Under the pieces are notes generated by a model. That model did not search any database, had not been told where the DNA came from, and saw only the letters and a program-made list of their open reading frames with translations. 64,000 nucleotides of DNA from Bacillota bacterium (lineage in GTDB: Bacteria > Armatimonadota > HRBIN16). The stretch is taken from assembly GCA_023511455.1 (NCBI GenBank), contig JAIMBJ010000015.1:1-64000 (forward strand), given 5' to 3'. Positions 25,870 to 35,800 of this stretch are shown piece by piece; within the stretch, counting starts at the first letter, position 1, and each line of letters begins with the position of its first letter. A program made the position numbers and the translations under genes.

Positions 25870-25903
25870 GCTCTCAGACACCTTTCGCAGGTTACTCCAA
25901 TGT

Positions 25904-25933
25904 ATCTTACACGAAAGACCGGAATGAAGGCAA
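25904..25933 (-). promoter_or_regulatory. putative promoter of the J-domain operon
   Basis: On the minus strand TTGCCT (25933-25928), an 18-bp spacer and TAAGAT (25909-25904). Moderate match. The remaining intergenic stretch to 26077 shows no gene. Confidence 0.35.
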
Positions 25934-26077
25934 TAGCCGTGGGGGACTCGGGGCATTTGTCTGGAGGGCGAATCTTCAGGTGAGCCGCACTCCCACCCGA
26001 CATCCTCGCAGGTGGCGTCGTTTTACGGCTCGGCACAAACCACGCCTTCCAGGTGGTAACCGACTGGTGATGACGGC

Positions 26078-26106
26078 TGCATCGGGAGAAACCAGCCCCC
26101 GATGCA
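26078..26106 (-). terminator. hairpin downstream of the ferritin gene
   Basis: TGCATCGGG (26078-26086) and CCCGATGCA (26098-26106) form a 9-bp stem just after the ferritin stop. No T-tract, so this is a weak terminator call. Confidence 0.4.
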
Positions 26107-26119
26107 ACCAGACGACAGA

Positions 26120-26617
26120 TTACTCCCCGCCGCCGTGCGACAGGTAGGCTTCCACCATAATCAGGTAGTGTTCACCAACCTGTTGCACAATCTGCAGCAG
26201 GTCTTGCATTGTGGAGACTTCCTCCACCTGTTCCTTCACGAACCAGTCGAGGAACTCCTGAGCCGCGTAATCCTTCTGCTCGACCGCCATCGTCATCAGC
26301 TGGTTGATTTGATGGGTGACTTCCAGTTCCCACTTCAGGGCAAGACGCACCGCCTCTTCCGCGTTCTTGAACTCGCTGGTGGTAGCGCTGATGGCGGGTA
26401 CTTCCACCGTACCGCCGACCTCATTGAGGTATTCCACGAACTTCATCGCGTGCTCGCGCTCTTCCTCAGACTGCTTGAAGAACATCGCCGCCAGCTTCTT
26501 CAGCGCGCGTCCGTCAAAGTACGAGGCGATGGCGATATACTGGTTTGAAGCGAAAAGCTCGCGTCCAATCTGCTCGTTAAACGCCCGGTTCAGCTCGGGG
26601 CTAATCAAGGTGGTCAT
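26120..26617 (-). CDS. ftn: non-haem ferritin
   Basis: 165 residues, the length of bacterial FtnA. It forms a four-helix bundle that would assemble into a 24-mer iron-storage shell. Ferroxidase-site residues are visible: E19 (IGRELFASNQYIA), the E-x-x-H pair (EEEREHAMKF, E52 and H55), E96 in KWELEVTHQ and Q129 near VEEVSTMQD. It ends in a Gly-rich tail. AAGGAGGG precedes the ATG. It lies 50 bp behind the enzyme-I-like gene with no clear promoter between, so cotranscription is possible. Confidence 0.93.
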   Translation of the reverse strand: MTTLISPELNRAFNEQIGRELFASNQYIAIASYFDGRALKKLAAMFFKQSEEEREHAMKFVEYLNEVGGTVEVPAISATTSEFKNAEEAVRLALKWELEVTHQINQLMTMAVEQKDYAAQEFLDWFVKEQVEEVSTMQDLLQIVQQVGEHYLIMVEAYLSHGGGE

Positions 26618-26667
26618 GGTCGTTTCCCTCCTTCTCTGCCGTCGCAGAATAGTTTCCCACTGAAAGT

Positions 26668-27879
26668 TTACTCGTTTTGCATCTGCTTTTTCAAGCGACG
26701 GTAAAAACGGCGCACCTTCTGGCGGTTCCTGCAGGCATCGCCGGTGACCTGCAGACTGCGCACCAGTTCACGGCACTGCTCGTAGGAGAGGTAGGGGATT
26801 ATCTCTTTTGCGGAGGCGACATGGTAAGGAGGTAACAGCAGTTCGCTGATGCCAACTCCTACGGCAAGGGGTATTAACCACTCGCTTTCCGCCCCCAGCA
26901 CCATACCCCGCGCCAGCAGTCTTGTCTGTGCAAACATCGTGAGGTTTTCCAGCTCCTGCAGCCACTGTGCCTCGAACCAGTTGCGCACTGCCGTCTCCCG
27001 CAGGTAGACGGCGCGGACGTTGGCGACCTCCGGAAAATCGGGCAGGGGGGAGGGAAGTGTCCATCCGCCCAGCAGAGCATCCTGAAAGAGCAGCGCGCCC
27101 TCCTCTTCCTCCAGCCTGTTTTGTGCCTGCTGAAGGCTATCCAGAAAGGCATGCACTTCGCCTTGCCGTAGAGAGGGCAGGACAAAGGTGATAACCATCT
27201 GCAGAGTCGACTCGGCGATGGCGCGCCAGATTGCCTCATCAGGCAGGACAGGGAGTTCCAGCAACAGGGATTTGCCCGCCGCTCCCTGCAACAGCGCGTG
27301 TAGCGCCGCCGGGTTCAACAGGCACCGCTCGCTGGCACAGGCATCTAAAAAGGCACCGTCCGCACCAGCCTCCAGCGATTGCACGGCATCCTGCCATGTG
27401 TCGCTGAGGGCAATTACGCGGATGGGGTGGGCGTCCAGCGTACGGGCGGTTTCATGCGTCAATCCCAGCACGTAGCGTTTGCCACTGGGGTGCATCTCCT
27501 GACGCTGGTACTGCGTCATCAGGCGCATATCAGGGTCTACGATGAGCAAGCCGTGATTGGCGTCCACAATCACGATGTCGCCGTCGCGCACGTTGAGCAG
27601 CAGTTGCGAAACGCCCACCAGCGCGGGTACGCCGATAGCGCCACTTTGTGGCGTGGCGGGGCTTTCCGCAACGATGGCACTGACGCCTGCGCCCGCCCGC
27701 CACAGCGCCTCGCCCAAGGCGATGTCGCGACACACTGCGACGAAACCCAGATGCTCCCGATGGCGCGATTCGTAAGCGGTGAACAGGTCTATGGTGGCTC
27801 GCAGGTCGGTGGCTCGAAGCACCATCGCTGTACCGACGGCGATACCACGGGAAACCGGTTGTCCGAACATCTTCAACAT
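26668..27879 (-). CDS. degenerate PTS enzyme I-like protein lacking the phosphorylated histidine
   Basis: 403 residues. The N-terminal start (GQPVSRGIAVGTAMVL) and the segment VPALVGVSQLLLNVRDGDIVIVDANHGLLIVDPD match the swivelling phosphohistidine domain of PTS enzyme I and PEP-utilising enzymes. The conserved TSHxAI motif is replaced by ESPATPQSGAI, and no His lies between residues 66 and 108, so phosphotransfer by the usual route is impossible. The rest resembles a shortened PEP-binding barrel ending in the EI-type stretch PPYHVASAKEIIPYLSYEQCRELVRSL. It is probably a non-catalytic paralog with a sensing or regulatory role (inference). It follows the LptC/LptA-like gene by 12 bp. Confidence 0.7.
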   Translation of the reverse strand: MLKMFGQPVSRGIAVGTAMVLRATDLRATIDLFTAYESRHREHLGFVAVCRDIALGEALWRAGAGVSAIVAESPATPQSGAIGVPALVGVSQLLLNVRDGDIVIVDANHGLLIVDPDMRLMTQYQRQEMHPSGKRYVLGLTHETARTLDAHPIRVIALSDTWQDAVQSLEAGADGAFLDACASERCLLNPAALHALLQGAAGKSLLLELPVLPDEAIWRAIAESTLQMVITFVLPSLRQGEVHAFLDSLQQAQNRLEEEEGALLFQDALLGGWTLPSPLPDFPEVANVRAVYLRETAVRNWFEAQWLQELENLTMFAQTRLLARGMVLGAESEWLIPLAVGVGISELLLPPYHVASAKEIIPYLSYEQCRELVRSLQVTGDACRNRQKVRRFYRRLKKQMQNE

Positions 27880-27891
27880 GGTTTGCCCACC

Positions 27892-29226
27892 TCAGCGCTG
27901 TCCCTGTTGGGGTGGGGTGGTCGGTGATGCTGGCTGGGTGGCGGCGGGCGTTTCCTCCGTCTCCTCTTCCCCTTCGACGAGTATCACCATCTTGCCCGGC
28001 TGGCTAATCTTCAGCCACTCATCGCCTGCCTTTACCGAGACGAGGATTTCGGGAGCGATGAGTTCCTGACCTTTTTCATCCACGCCGTGAACGTCACCTG
28101 TCAGCTGCACCTGCTCGGTGCGCGAGTTGTAGACCGCTTTCTGCGCGGTGAGCGTGCGTGTCTTGCCGCTCTCCTTCAGTATCTGCACCATCTTCAGGTT
28201 GCCGGTGAGAGTGATAATTTTCTTCTGGTACAGGTTCTCCGCGCGGTCGCAGGTAATCTGCACCGGCTCACGCATCTCGGTTTTGAGCGAGCGGGTTTCT
28301 TCGCTGGCTGGCTGGGCGACCTGTTCCTCCGACTGTTTGGGCTTGACGAGGATTTTGACGTTACCTTCCAGTACCGCACGCTTCTCCTTCAGTTCGATGG
28401 TGAGTTTGTCTGCGGAGAGGTCCACGCGCGGGTCGGTGACGCGCAGGTTACCGCTGGCGCGGATGATTTGCGCCTTGATATCCTGTTCGGCACGGTCGGC
28501 GGTCATGATGGTGTCGCCATCTCGTATAACCAGTCCCTCGCCAATACGAGTTTTGCCTTGCTGTTCCTCCAGGCGTTTGAAGGTTATTTCCACCCGACGG
28601 GTTTTAGCCTGCTTCTCGCCGCTGTTCTGCCCCGGGGGTTCCGCCTGCAGGAAAGCGACAGGTTCTAGCGATGTATGCATGGTCAGGCGCACCCCTTCCG
28701 CGACGAGACGCTTTTGTCTGCCCAGGTAGCGCAGCGTTTGTGCGGTGAACTCGCCGTCGCGCAGGAATCCCCGAATGATGCCCATACATTGCAGCTCACG
28801 TGTCTGGTCGCGCCATGTTGCCTGGGAGCAGGTCAGGCGAACCGGATTGCCATACAGGTGGGCATCTGCGACCTGAAGAAAGCGTGATGCGCCTTCGTAC
28901 AGCGCCTGTGCGGCGGTCAGCCTCCACGCCGGTCTGCCGTCATCATACAGCACCGCTTCCTGCACGCCATCTAGCAGCCAGCGCTGACGGTCTCGCGAGA
29001 GGTCTGCACGTTGCACCTTCATCCGCCACAGAGGAGTATTGATCTGGCGAGCAACCACTTCTGTTTCGCTGAAACGCACCAGCACGTTACCCATGCCTGC
29101 GTCGGCGTAAAGGGGATTGAGGCGAGCGAAGGGGTCTATCTGCTGAAGCCGGTGGACGCACCACGCCAGCCCGGCAATGCAAAGCATAGCCACAATCGAG
29201 GGTATCGCCGCGCGCCAGTTACGCAT
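27892..29226 (-). CDS. LptC/LptA-like envelope protein (fused domains)
   Basis: 444 residues from the ATG at 29226. An N-terminal transmembrane anchor (SIVAMLCIAGLAWCV) is followed by an LptC-like beta-jellyroll (about 40-200), then two OstA/LptA-like stretches with the repeating pattern ADRAEQDIKAQIIRASGNLRV, ADKLTIELKEKRAVLEGNVKI and ENLYQKKIITLTGNLKM. Such domains form the periplasmic bridge carrying lipopolysaccharide to the outer membrane. LptC and LptA are usually separate; here they look joined. It ends in a Pro/Thr/Gln-rich tail. An upstream in-frame start would overlap the neighbouring gene, so 29226 (preceded by AGGA) is preferred. No lptB or permease is nearby. Confidence 0.7.
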   Translation of the reverse strand: MRNWRAAIPSIVAMLCIAGLAWCVHRLQQIDPFARLNPLYADAGMGNVLVRFSETEVVARQINTPLWRMKVQRADLSRDRQRWLLDGVQEAVLYDDGRPAWRLTAAQALYEGASRFLQVADAHLYGNPVRLTCSQATWRDQTRELQCMGIIRGFLRDGEFTAQTLRYLGRQKRLVAEGVRLTMHTSLEPVAFLQAEPPGQNSGEKQAKTRRVEITFKRLEEQQGKTRIGEGLVIRDGDTIMTADRAEQDIKAQIIRASGNLRVTDPRVDLSADKLTIELKEKRAVLEGNVKILVKPKQSEEQVAQPASEETRSLKTEMREPVQITCDRAENLYQKKIITLTGNLKMVQILKESGKTRTLTAQKAVYNSRTEQVQLTGDVHGVDEKGQELIAPEILVSVKAGDEWLKISQPGKMVILVEGEEETEETPAATQPASPTTPPQQGQR

Positions 29227-29261
29227 TTTTCCTATGGTTAGACGAACAGAAGTGGGCAGGG

Positions 29262-31361
29262 TTACCGTCTGCACCGCGCCAGCCACTTCTGCCACACGTC
29301 GGCGTCCGTAAGCATCTTGATGAACACGCCACCTACTACCGACCGCGCCTGAAAGCCCACCTGCTTGCCATCGTGCGTCCAGTACCAGTCGGTAAGGGGC
29401 ACCCGGCTGGGCGTTTCATTCATCCACCGCCACACGGCGTCGATGAACAGGTTAAAATCCTCGCCCGATTCCGCCAGTGTGGCTGACCAAACCGTCCAGT
29501 CCAGTTTGGTGTACTGGCTTCGGTTGTCCAGCGGTAGCCCGTATGGATTCATCTTCGTTTTATAATACGCAATCTCTTTGCCCGCGACTTCCTTCGGGAA
29601 GAGGTTCAGACCCAGCAGCTGGTCCCAAACAAGGTTGTATTTCTGGCTCCATGTGCCGGGTTTATCGAAGGCGAGGCGATAGTGGTCGCCATCGTCTGCC
29701 ATGCGCATCCACTGCTGCGCCATCTCGCGGGCGAGGCGGTGATACTCGTCGGCGCGAGCGGTGTCACCCACCATGCGACACAACATCGCGTATCCACCCA
29801 GAGCCAGTATCGCTTTCAGCGACAGGTTGGTGTTATGTGCCAAATGACCGGCGAAGTCGTCGGTACAGAGCTGATTTTCGGGGTCCAGTCCCTTTTCGCG
29901 CAGGTATTCTGCCCACTGAGTCAGCAGGCTCCAGTACCTCTTTGCGTAATCCGCGTTACCTTCTGCCTTCCCCAGCGCGGCGACCATCAGCAGCATATTG
30001 CCGCATTCTTCTACCGGCATCTGGTTCTCTTCGGAGCGTTCTCCGCCGCCGTACACCTGTCCGTTCGCCTTCGGGTAAGTTCCCAGGTCGTGCGGGGCGA
30101 AGGGAAACTTCCAGCGCGGCGAGCGGGCGTAGTCCAGCACGGGCGTGAGCATCCCCTTCAGCAGTTCGGGGTTAAACAGCAGGAAGAAGGGTGAGGATGG
30201 ATACGTCACATCCACAGTGGCGATACAGCCGTTGCTGAAGTTCTCTTTGGAGAAGAACAGCGGCGTGCCGTCGAAATCGGCGACCAGTTTATGCGCGGCG
30301 AGGCATTGCCGGTATGCGAGCGTGCATAAGTCCGCGTATTTCTCACCGCCCACTTTTTTCAGGTCTGCCAGCAGTTCTTCGTCGAATCGGGCGCATTCCT
30401 CCTGCCAGCGGGGCAAATCCTGCTCTGCCTGTCGGAGCAGTTCGTCTATCTCCATTCCCGCCCTCCGCCAGTACGGGCGCAGCTTGCGGTAGAAATACTC
30501 GATGGAGAAGAGGTCATCGTAAGCGATGAGCAGGTGTCGCGAGACGGTTTGCTCGCCCACGTCTCCCAGATGAAGCGCACACGCCAGCACAATCCAGTCG
30601 TCATGGGCGGGGCGGGGCATTCGCAGGTCATCCGAGTCGGGTAGCCTGCCGTTTTGCGCGAAGGCGTTGCGTGTCAGATGTTCCGGGGCGATGATGGTCT
30701 CATCTCCTGAGTGCCGCGGCACAGCCAGATAGAGGTATCCCCAGTCGATGCGCAGGTTGTCTCCCGATTTCTCAAGGACAGGTTGTTGTTGAGTGCCCAC
30801 GCGCAGCACGTCCATCTGCCCCATCCGATACCGTGACCAGACCACCTTTTGGTCGGTAGTGTTCACCGCCCACTCTGCGGAGGCGTCCAGATACAGCGAG
30901 ACCTCGTGCCGCTTGCCATCGGTGGCGCGTGCCTGCCACAGGATATAGGTAACCGGCCGGGATAGCACCTCCAGAGTGTAAGGCAGAGCGGGGGTGAGGA
31001 AAGTCATCTGCAGCTCGACACCGTCCGCTTCGAACGTGTACACGGTGCGGGTAGGCAACACCTGTAGCCGCACCTGACGCATCACAGGAACGGATTCAGG
31101 GCGCACACCCATGAAGCGATAAGGCTTGCCGTCGATGCGCGCGATGCCACACAGGGCATGATTCGCACCCGTCCAGTGTTTGCTCCAGCCGTCCGTCAGA
31201 CGGTCGGCAAAACTCCACGCGCTAAAGTAGGGGTCATGAGTGACCAGCGGAACAGCGGGTGGACGAAGCGCGCTTCGCGGATGGTCGCCGTTGTCTGCCG
31301 CCGCTGCAGCAGCAAAGATACATACCACCAGCGCCACAAAAAGTACCTCTACCGAATACAA
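29262..31361 (-). CDS. secreted glutaminase-like protein (DUF4964/DUF5127/DUF4965/DUF1793 type)
   Basis: 699 residues. It matches the multidomain family related to fungal glutaminase A: an N-terminal beta domain (RPPAVPLVTHDPYFSAWSFADRLTDGW and HWTGANHALCGIARIDG) and a C-terminal alpha/alpha toroid (CNLAYRQCLAAHKL-like helices, VDVTYPSSPFFLLFNPELLKG, QLCTDDFAGHLAHNTNLSLKAILAL, YNLVWDQLLGLNLFP). Many members in carbohydrate-degrading bacteria may be glycosidases rather than glutaminases. The TTG at 31361 is preferred. GAGGAGGAGG precedes it, it begins a good signal peptide (YSVEVLFVALVVCIFAAAAAA), and it avoids a 17-bp overlap with the upstream gene that the ATG at 31406 would cause. Confidence 0.75.
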   Translation of the reverse strand: MYSVEVLFVALVVCIFAAAAAADNGDHPRSALRPPAVPLVTHDPYFSAWSFADRLTDGWSKHWTGANHALCGIARIDGKPYRFMGVRPESVPVMRQVRLQVLPTRTVYTFEADGVELQMTFLTPALPYTLEVLSRPVTYILWQARATDGKRHEVSLYLDASAEWAVNTTDQKVVWSRYRMGQMDVLRVGTQQQPVLEKSGDNLRIDWGYLYLAVPRHSGDETIIAPEHLTRNAFAQNGRLPDSDDLRMPRPAHDDWIVLACALHLGDVGEQTVSRHLLIAYDDLFSIEYFYRKLRPYWRRAGMEIDELLRQAEQDLPRWQEECARFDEELLADLKKVGGEKYADLCTLAYRQCLAAHKLVADFDGTPLFFSKENFSNGCIATVDVTYPSSPFFLLFNPELLKGMLTPVLDYARSPRWKFPFAPHDLGTYPKANGQVYGGGERSEENQMPVEECGNMLLMVAALGKAEGNADYAKRYWSLLTQWAEYLREKGLDPENQLCTDDFAGHLAHNTNLSLKAILALGGYAMLCRMVGDTARADEYHRLAREMAQQWMRMADDGDHYRLAFDKPGTWSQKYNLVWDQLLGLNLFPKEVAGKEIAYYKTKMNPYGLPLDNRSQYTKLDWTVWSATLAESGEDFNLFIDAVWRWMNETPSRVPLTDWYWTHDGKQVGFQARSVVGGVFIKMLTDADVWQKWLARCRR

Positions 31362-31389
31362 CCGCCTCCTCCTCTCTGAAGCCGGGCGC

Positions 31390-31842
31390 TTACGGGCAGA
31401 TGTCATGAGGTGGTGGTGGTGGCGTGCCCTGCGAGTAGACGGTCACAACACCGATGTCGATCACATTCCCTACCGGTGCAGGCAAGTTCAGCGAGCAGCC
31501 CTGCACGTTGCGCCCGCGGTAACCGACGACTTCGTAGTACTCGCTCGCGCGACTGCTGACATCTACCTTAAAGGTGGTGGGCGCTGTGCCACTTCCCGCG
31601 TCAATGGTAAACCTGCCGTCGCTACCGCTGAGTGCGCTGACGTTATTGGGCAGCACAATGATACGGATACCAGAGACCGCCCGTCCCTGTTCGTCAAGCA
31701 CCGTCCCCCGCACCAGCAATCCGGTCGGCGGAATAACGCCTGTTCCCGTGCCCCCGCCGCCACAGCCGTTGAGCGTTGCCATCGCCGCCAGCGCCAGCGC
31801 GCCCATCGCCACCAGCGCGGCAATCATGCGAAACGAGTTCAT
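31390..31842 (-). CDS. small lipoprotein with a carboxypeptidase-regulatory-like domain
   Basis: 150 residues. A lipoprotein signal (MIAALVAMGALALAAMATLNGC) places the lipid on the Cys of LNGC. A Gly-rich linker and one beta-sandwich follow (VRGTVLDEQGRAVSGIRIIVLP ... GSDGRFTIDAG), the carboxypeptidase-regulatory/Big-like fold that mediates surface adhesion or anchoring. It ends in a short Pro run. The ATG at 31842 has a modest AGGGAA site; a second ATG 5 codons on is possible. It lies 113 bp after the larger lipoprotein of the same kind and 28 bp before the glutaminase-like gene. Confidence 0.65.
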   Translation of the reverse strand: MNSFRMIAALVAMGALALAAMATLNGCGGGGTGTGVIPPTGLLVRGTVLDEQGRAVSGIRIIVLPNNVSALSGSDGRFTIDAGSGTAPTTFKVDVSSRASEYYEVVGYRGRNVQGCSLNLPAPVGNVIDIGVVTVYSQGTPPPPPHDICP

Positions 31843-31955
31843 CGTTCCCTGTCGCAAAGCCTGTTCCTCCCTTGATTCTCTCGCAAGTTCTGAGTCAAAC
31901 GCCCTTTCTTTCTTGCGACGTGACCCACCCGGATTCCTGCTGCGCCGCACCGCTT

Positions 31956-32870
31956 TTAGCGGGTGAGATTCACGTTCACCGTTAACGGTTGATTCTGCGC
32001 AGTGAGAGTGACCTCCTGCTGCACGGTGATATATCCTGATTTGGAGACTCGCAGGATGTAGCGCCCGAGCGGTACCCAGAAGCGGAACTCGCCCGAGTCC
32101 CGCGTGATGACGGCACTATCCACCTGTGTTTGCGTGTCGGCATCCAGCACCAACACGCTCGCACCCACCGGCGAGTCGGGAGAGGGCACAATCACCCTGC
32201 CGAGCAGGTTGTAGGGGCTGGTGGGCGGGTCAGCACTGACAGGCGGTGCGAGGCGTATCTCCCCCAAATCGTTGTCGCCCGGAGACAGCGGCGGGTCAAT
32301 GGCGAATACCTTTTTCTCAAAACCGGTCGCCTCGATACTTCCTTGATTGGTCTGTGCTACGAGCCGGTCAAAGAAGAAGTTTCCCGCGCTGTTCGTTGTT
32401 GTCGTGAATGCACCGATGGTCACCTTCGCGCTGGCAACCGGTTGCCCCGTCTCCGCCGAAACCACTTTCCCCGTGGCTTTCGCAATGCCCGTGTTGGGAC
32501 CGATAAACACCTCACCGATGTACACCGTGCCGCTGCTGGGGAGAGGCGGAAGGGGAAAGGTCGCTGGAGTGTCGGAAGAGCCTGGCGGCGGGTTTACCGT
32601 GCCCTCACTGGCGTCCGAAGGCACTCCAATCACCTCAAAATTGTAATCCTGTCCGTCGCGGTTCTGCTGCACGTTAGTAACCTGCACCGTTTTGCCTGCG
32701 ATGGTGACGGTGGTGCCTGCGTCAGGCAGCCCGCGCGTATCCGAGCGTTTCACCAGTCCCTGTATGGTCACTGCACCACCGCCGCCTCCTCCTCCGCCGC
32801 CGCACGAGGCGAAGCACATTCCCAGAAGCACCGCCAGAATGGCAAACAGAAACCGTCTTATCTCTTTCAT
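31956..32870 (-). CDS. lipoprotein with carboxypeptidase-regulatory-like repeats
   Basis: 304 residues. The signal MKEIRRFLFAILAVLLGMC ends in the lipobox FASC, followed by a run of nine Gly. Three beta-sandwich segments follow: IQGLVKRSDTRGLPDAGTTVTI, ATGKVVSAETGQPVASAKVTI and LLGRVIVPSPDSPVGASVLVL, each with the pattern of a CarboxypepD_reg-like domain. Its ATG overlaps the stop of the upstream 1007-residue gene as ATGA, so translation is coupled. Probably an outer-membrane or surface lipoprotein acting with the products of the same operon; the role is unknown. Confidence 0.7.
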   Translation of the reverse strand: MKEIRRFLFAILAVLLGMCFASCGGGGGGGGGAVTIQGLVKRSDTRGLPDAGTTVTIAGKTVQVTNVQQNRDGQDYNFEVIGVPSDASEGTVNPPPGSSDTPATFPLPPLPSSGTVYIGEVFIGPNTGIAKATGKVVSAETGQPVASAKVTIGAFTTTTNSAGNFFFDRLVAQTNQGSIEATGFEKKVFAIDPPLSPGDNDLGEIRLAPPVSADPPTSPYNLLGRVIVPSPDSPVGASVLVLDADTQTQVDSAVITRDSGEFRFWVPLGRYILRVSKSGYITVQQEVTLTAQNQPLTVNVNLTR

Positions 32871-35800
32871 CGGGTGACCACCATCGGTAAGATTGCCTGT
32901 GCAGAGGTTCCGTCCTCGGTTTGCGCGCGGACACGGAGCAGGTATGCGCCAGCTGGCACAGCGACGCCGCCACCGTCTCGCCCATCCCACACGAGCGACT
33001 GCATACCCGCACGCGAGGGTCTACCTTGCTGTAACAGCCGAACCGGTGTGCCGGAGGCGTTGAGCACTTCCGCCATCACCTGCGCGTCGGCAGAGAGGCT
33101 GAAGCTAATGGTGACCGCCCCGCCGCGCGTGCGTTGTGCCCGCAGACCCACGATGCGCAAACTACCCTCTGCCTGCGGTTCCGCTACGAGTTGCAGCTGG
33201 CGCGTGCCGGAGGCATCTGTTCGCAGAGTGATGGAGGATACCGTGCGCAGGTTGTACCGCCTGCCAGAGACCGCATCTACTAGTATAAGGCGTAGGCGCT
33301 TTGGCACCGGGCGCAGGTCGCTCCACGTCAGCGTCACGTCCATTTCGGGAGCGGGAGTGCGTATCTGCAGGTTCCATGCGGTTTTCGTGTTGTCCCCGCG
33401 TACGTCCACCGCGTAGCGACCGGCGTAAGCACCCCAGTCTGTATTCTGGATGCTGAAGCCCAGCATCTGCTCGAACGCAGGCGGCGACTCACGGTCGAAG
33501 GCGGGGTCGAAGCCCGTGCTGGCAGTGCGAGACTGTCCCACCTGCACCCTCCCGAAGGAGCCTCCTGCGGTGGCGGTCAGCGTGACCAGCCAGTCGGGCT
33601 GGGGCATCTCCATGCGGGTCACGGTATTGCGGGTGCGAGTGGCAGGCGCAGGGAAAGTGAGCGTCACGCCCTCCGCCACCAGCACGCGCAGCCAGTAACC
33701 CTCCCACGGCTGCAGAGTGGTCGCCGGTTCGTAGCTGTTGTTCGTCGGGTTGTAGCGCCAGATGGTTCCGCCCACCCAGCCTTTGCTCACCGCCGTGGCG
33801 AAGGGCACCGGGTCATTCAGCAGGTATTGAACTTCGATATCCGCCACGTCCACCGGCGTGGTGAATGGGTTGCCAATCTGGTTCCATCCGAAGGTGGTGG
33901 CGATGGTGAAGTTTTGGTCGGAGCGCGGTGTGACGCCGCGAATATCCGCGATGATGTTACTGCGCAGTTTCACCCAGTATCCCACGCCTGGTCGGAAGGG
34001 CGGCGCGGTGGGATAGAGCAGATACTTGTTTTCGCCCGGAGTGTCCTGTCTCCAGTGAGCCAGTAACAGCTGACTGCGTGCCAACCCTAGTGCGTCCGCG
34101 TTGTCGGTGGCGAAGGGCAGAATGGGCAGGGAAATCATCTGTAGCCCCGCGGAGAAGCTGTGCGTTAGCGTCTGTGCGCTGTCGGAAGCCTCCAGCACCA
34201 GCACTGCCTCCTGATAGCCCAGATTCACCCGCCGTGTTGCCACCGTGTTGCCGCTTGTGTCCTTGATGGTGACGGTGTATCTGGCGGGTTGTTCAAAGGC
34301 GGGTGCAGGCAGATTGACGCCGAATCCACCCTGTGCCAGCGCGGCGCTTCCTTCCACGCCCAGACTGTTGCGGATATGCACCGTCCCGGAGTCCAGCCCC
34401 AGCACCGTTGCGTACAGGTTGTTTGGATTCGTTTTGGTGCCACCGTAGCCCGACGCATAGGGGATGCGCAGATGCAGTCCTTCCAGTGGCAGGTCGATAA
34501 GCACTCTCTGCGCCCCGCCGATGTTGATGAACAGCGGCGCGACCGTGCCCTCTCCGTCCACGATGTCGATGCGTTCGTACTGCGCGCCCAGGAACAGGCG
34601 GTTTTGCTGGTTGTAGTCCCAGTAGACAGGATAGCACACGCCACTGAGGGGTATCTCATCTCCGTCGGCGGTGGTTCGATAGTACATCAGCACCATCGAG
34701 ATTCCGGGGTTGTCCTGTCCCTCGTCGGCACGGTCTGGGACGACCCATGCGTAAATCTTTCTCCCGAAAGAGACGCTGGTGTCCAGCACATACTGTCGCT
34801 CGTACCAGAGGTCAAAGGGCAGACCTTCCACGGTGCCTCCGTTCGACAGCACGCTGGCAGCAATCGCCTTCAGTCGCGGAATGTCGCCGCGGAGCTTAAT
34901 CGGCTCGTTCGGATTGTACTGGGCGTAGTACTGCGCATTGAACTTCTTGAAGAAGTCGGGGTCTTCCAGATACACCTTGAGCCATGCCGAGCCTGCCATC
35001 TGCATCCGCGGCAGATACATCCCGCCCAGCGAGCCTGGGCTGATAGGAAGCTGTTTCAGCGAAGGGGCAATGAAAACGTTGTTGCCCAGAGCGGGCTGGT
35101 TCAGCAGGTCGTAGAAGGGAAGGGCATGGAAATTCGGGTCGGTCTTGAAGAAGCCATCCGGATCGGGGATGCCCAGCAATTGGGCAACGCGATGCGCCAC
35201 CACGAGAGTCATCGCCCGCGCAAAGCCCTCCTCCCACGCATCGTAGTCAAAAATCAGGGGTCCATGGAAGGCATGAATCAACACATGCACCAGATTGATG
35301 ACCACAGAGTTCTGGCTATTATAAACGGGGAACAGTATCTCGTTCGTGGAGGCGTCAAAAATGCCGCCTGCCACCGCGTCGCGGTCGCCGATTTGCAAGT
35401 CGTAGTTGACAACCTTGACTGTGCCGCTAATGGCTGGCTTGCCGTACACCTCTTCGATAACTGGCACGGCTGTATCGATGACTCGCCGCAGAAATGCCTC
35501 CTGCGTCGCGTTCCACCCCTCAAAGGTAAATGATAGCGTGCCGTTGCCGTAGCGGGTACGTGGCGGTGTGATAATCCTGCCGTTTTCGCGCAATACGACC
35601 AGCGTATCGATAGCGATTTGGGCATCTTTGGGCAGCACGCCGCGCTGCTTCCAACGCCGCACCTGTTGTGCCATCAACCGCACCTGTTCGCGTTGCACTG
35701 GCACCGCTTTCTGCAAAACTAGCTGACGTAGCCCGGCGGCACTGCGCGTGCCAGCGGGGACATCGATGACCAGCGCGCTCTGCGGTCCGTCCGAGCGCGT

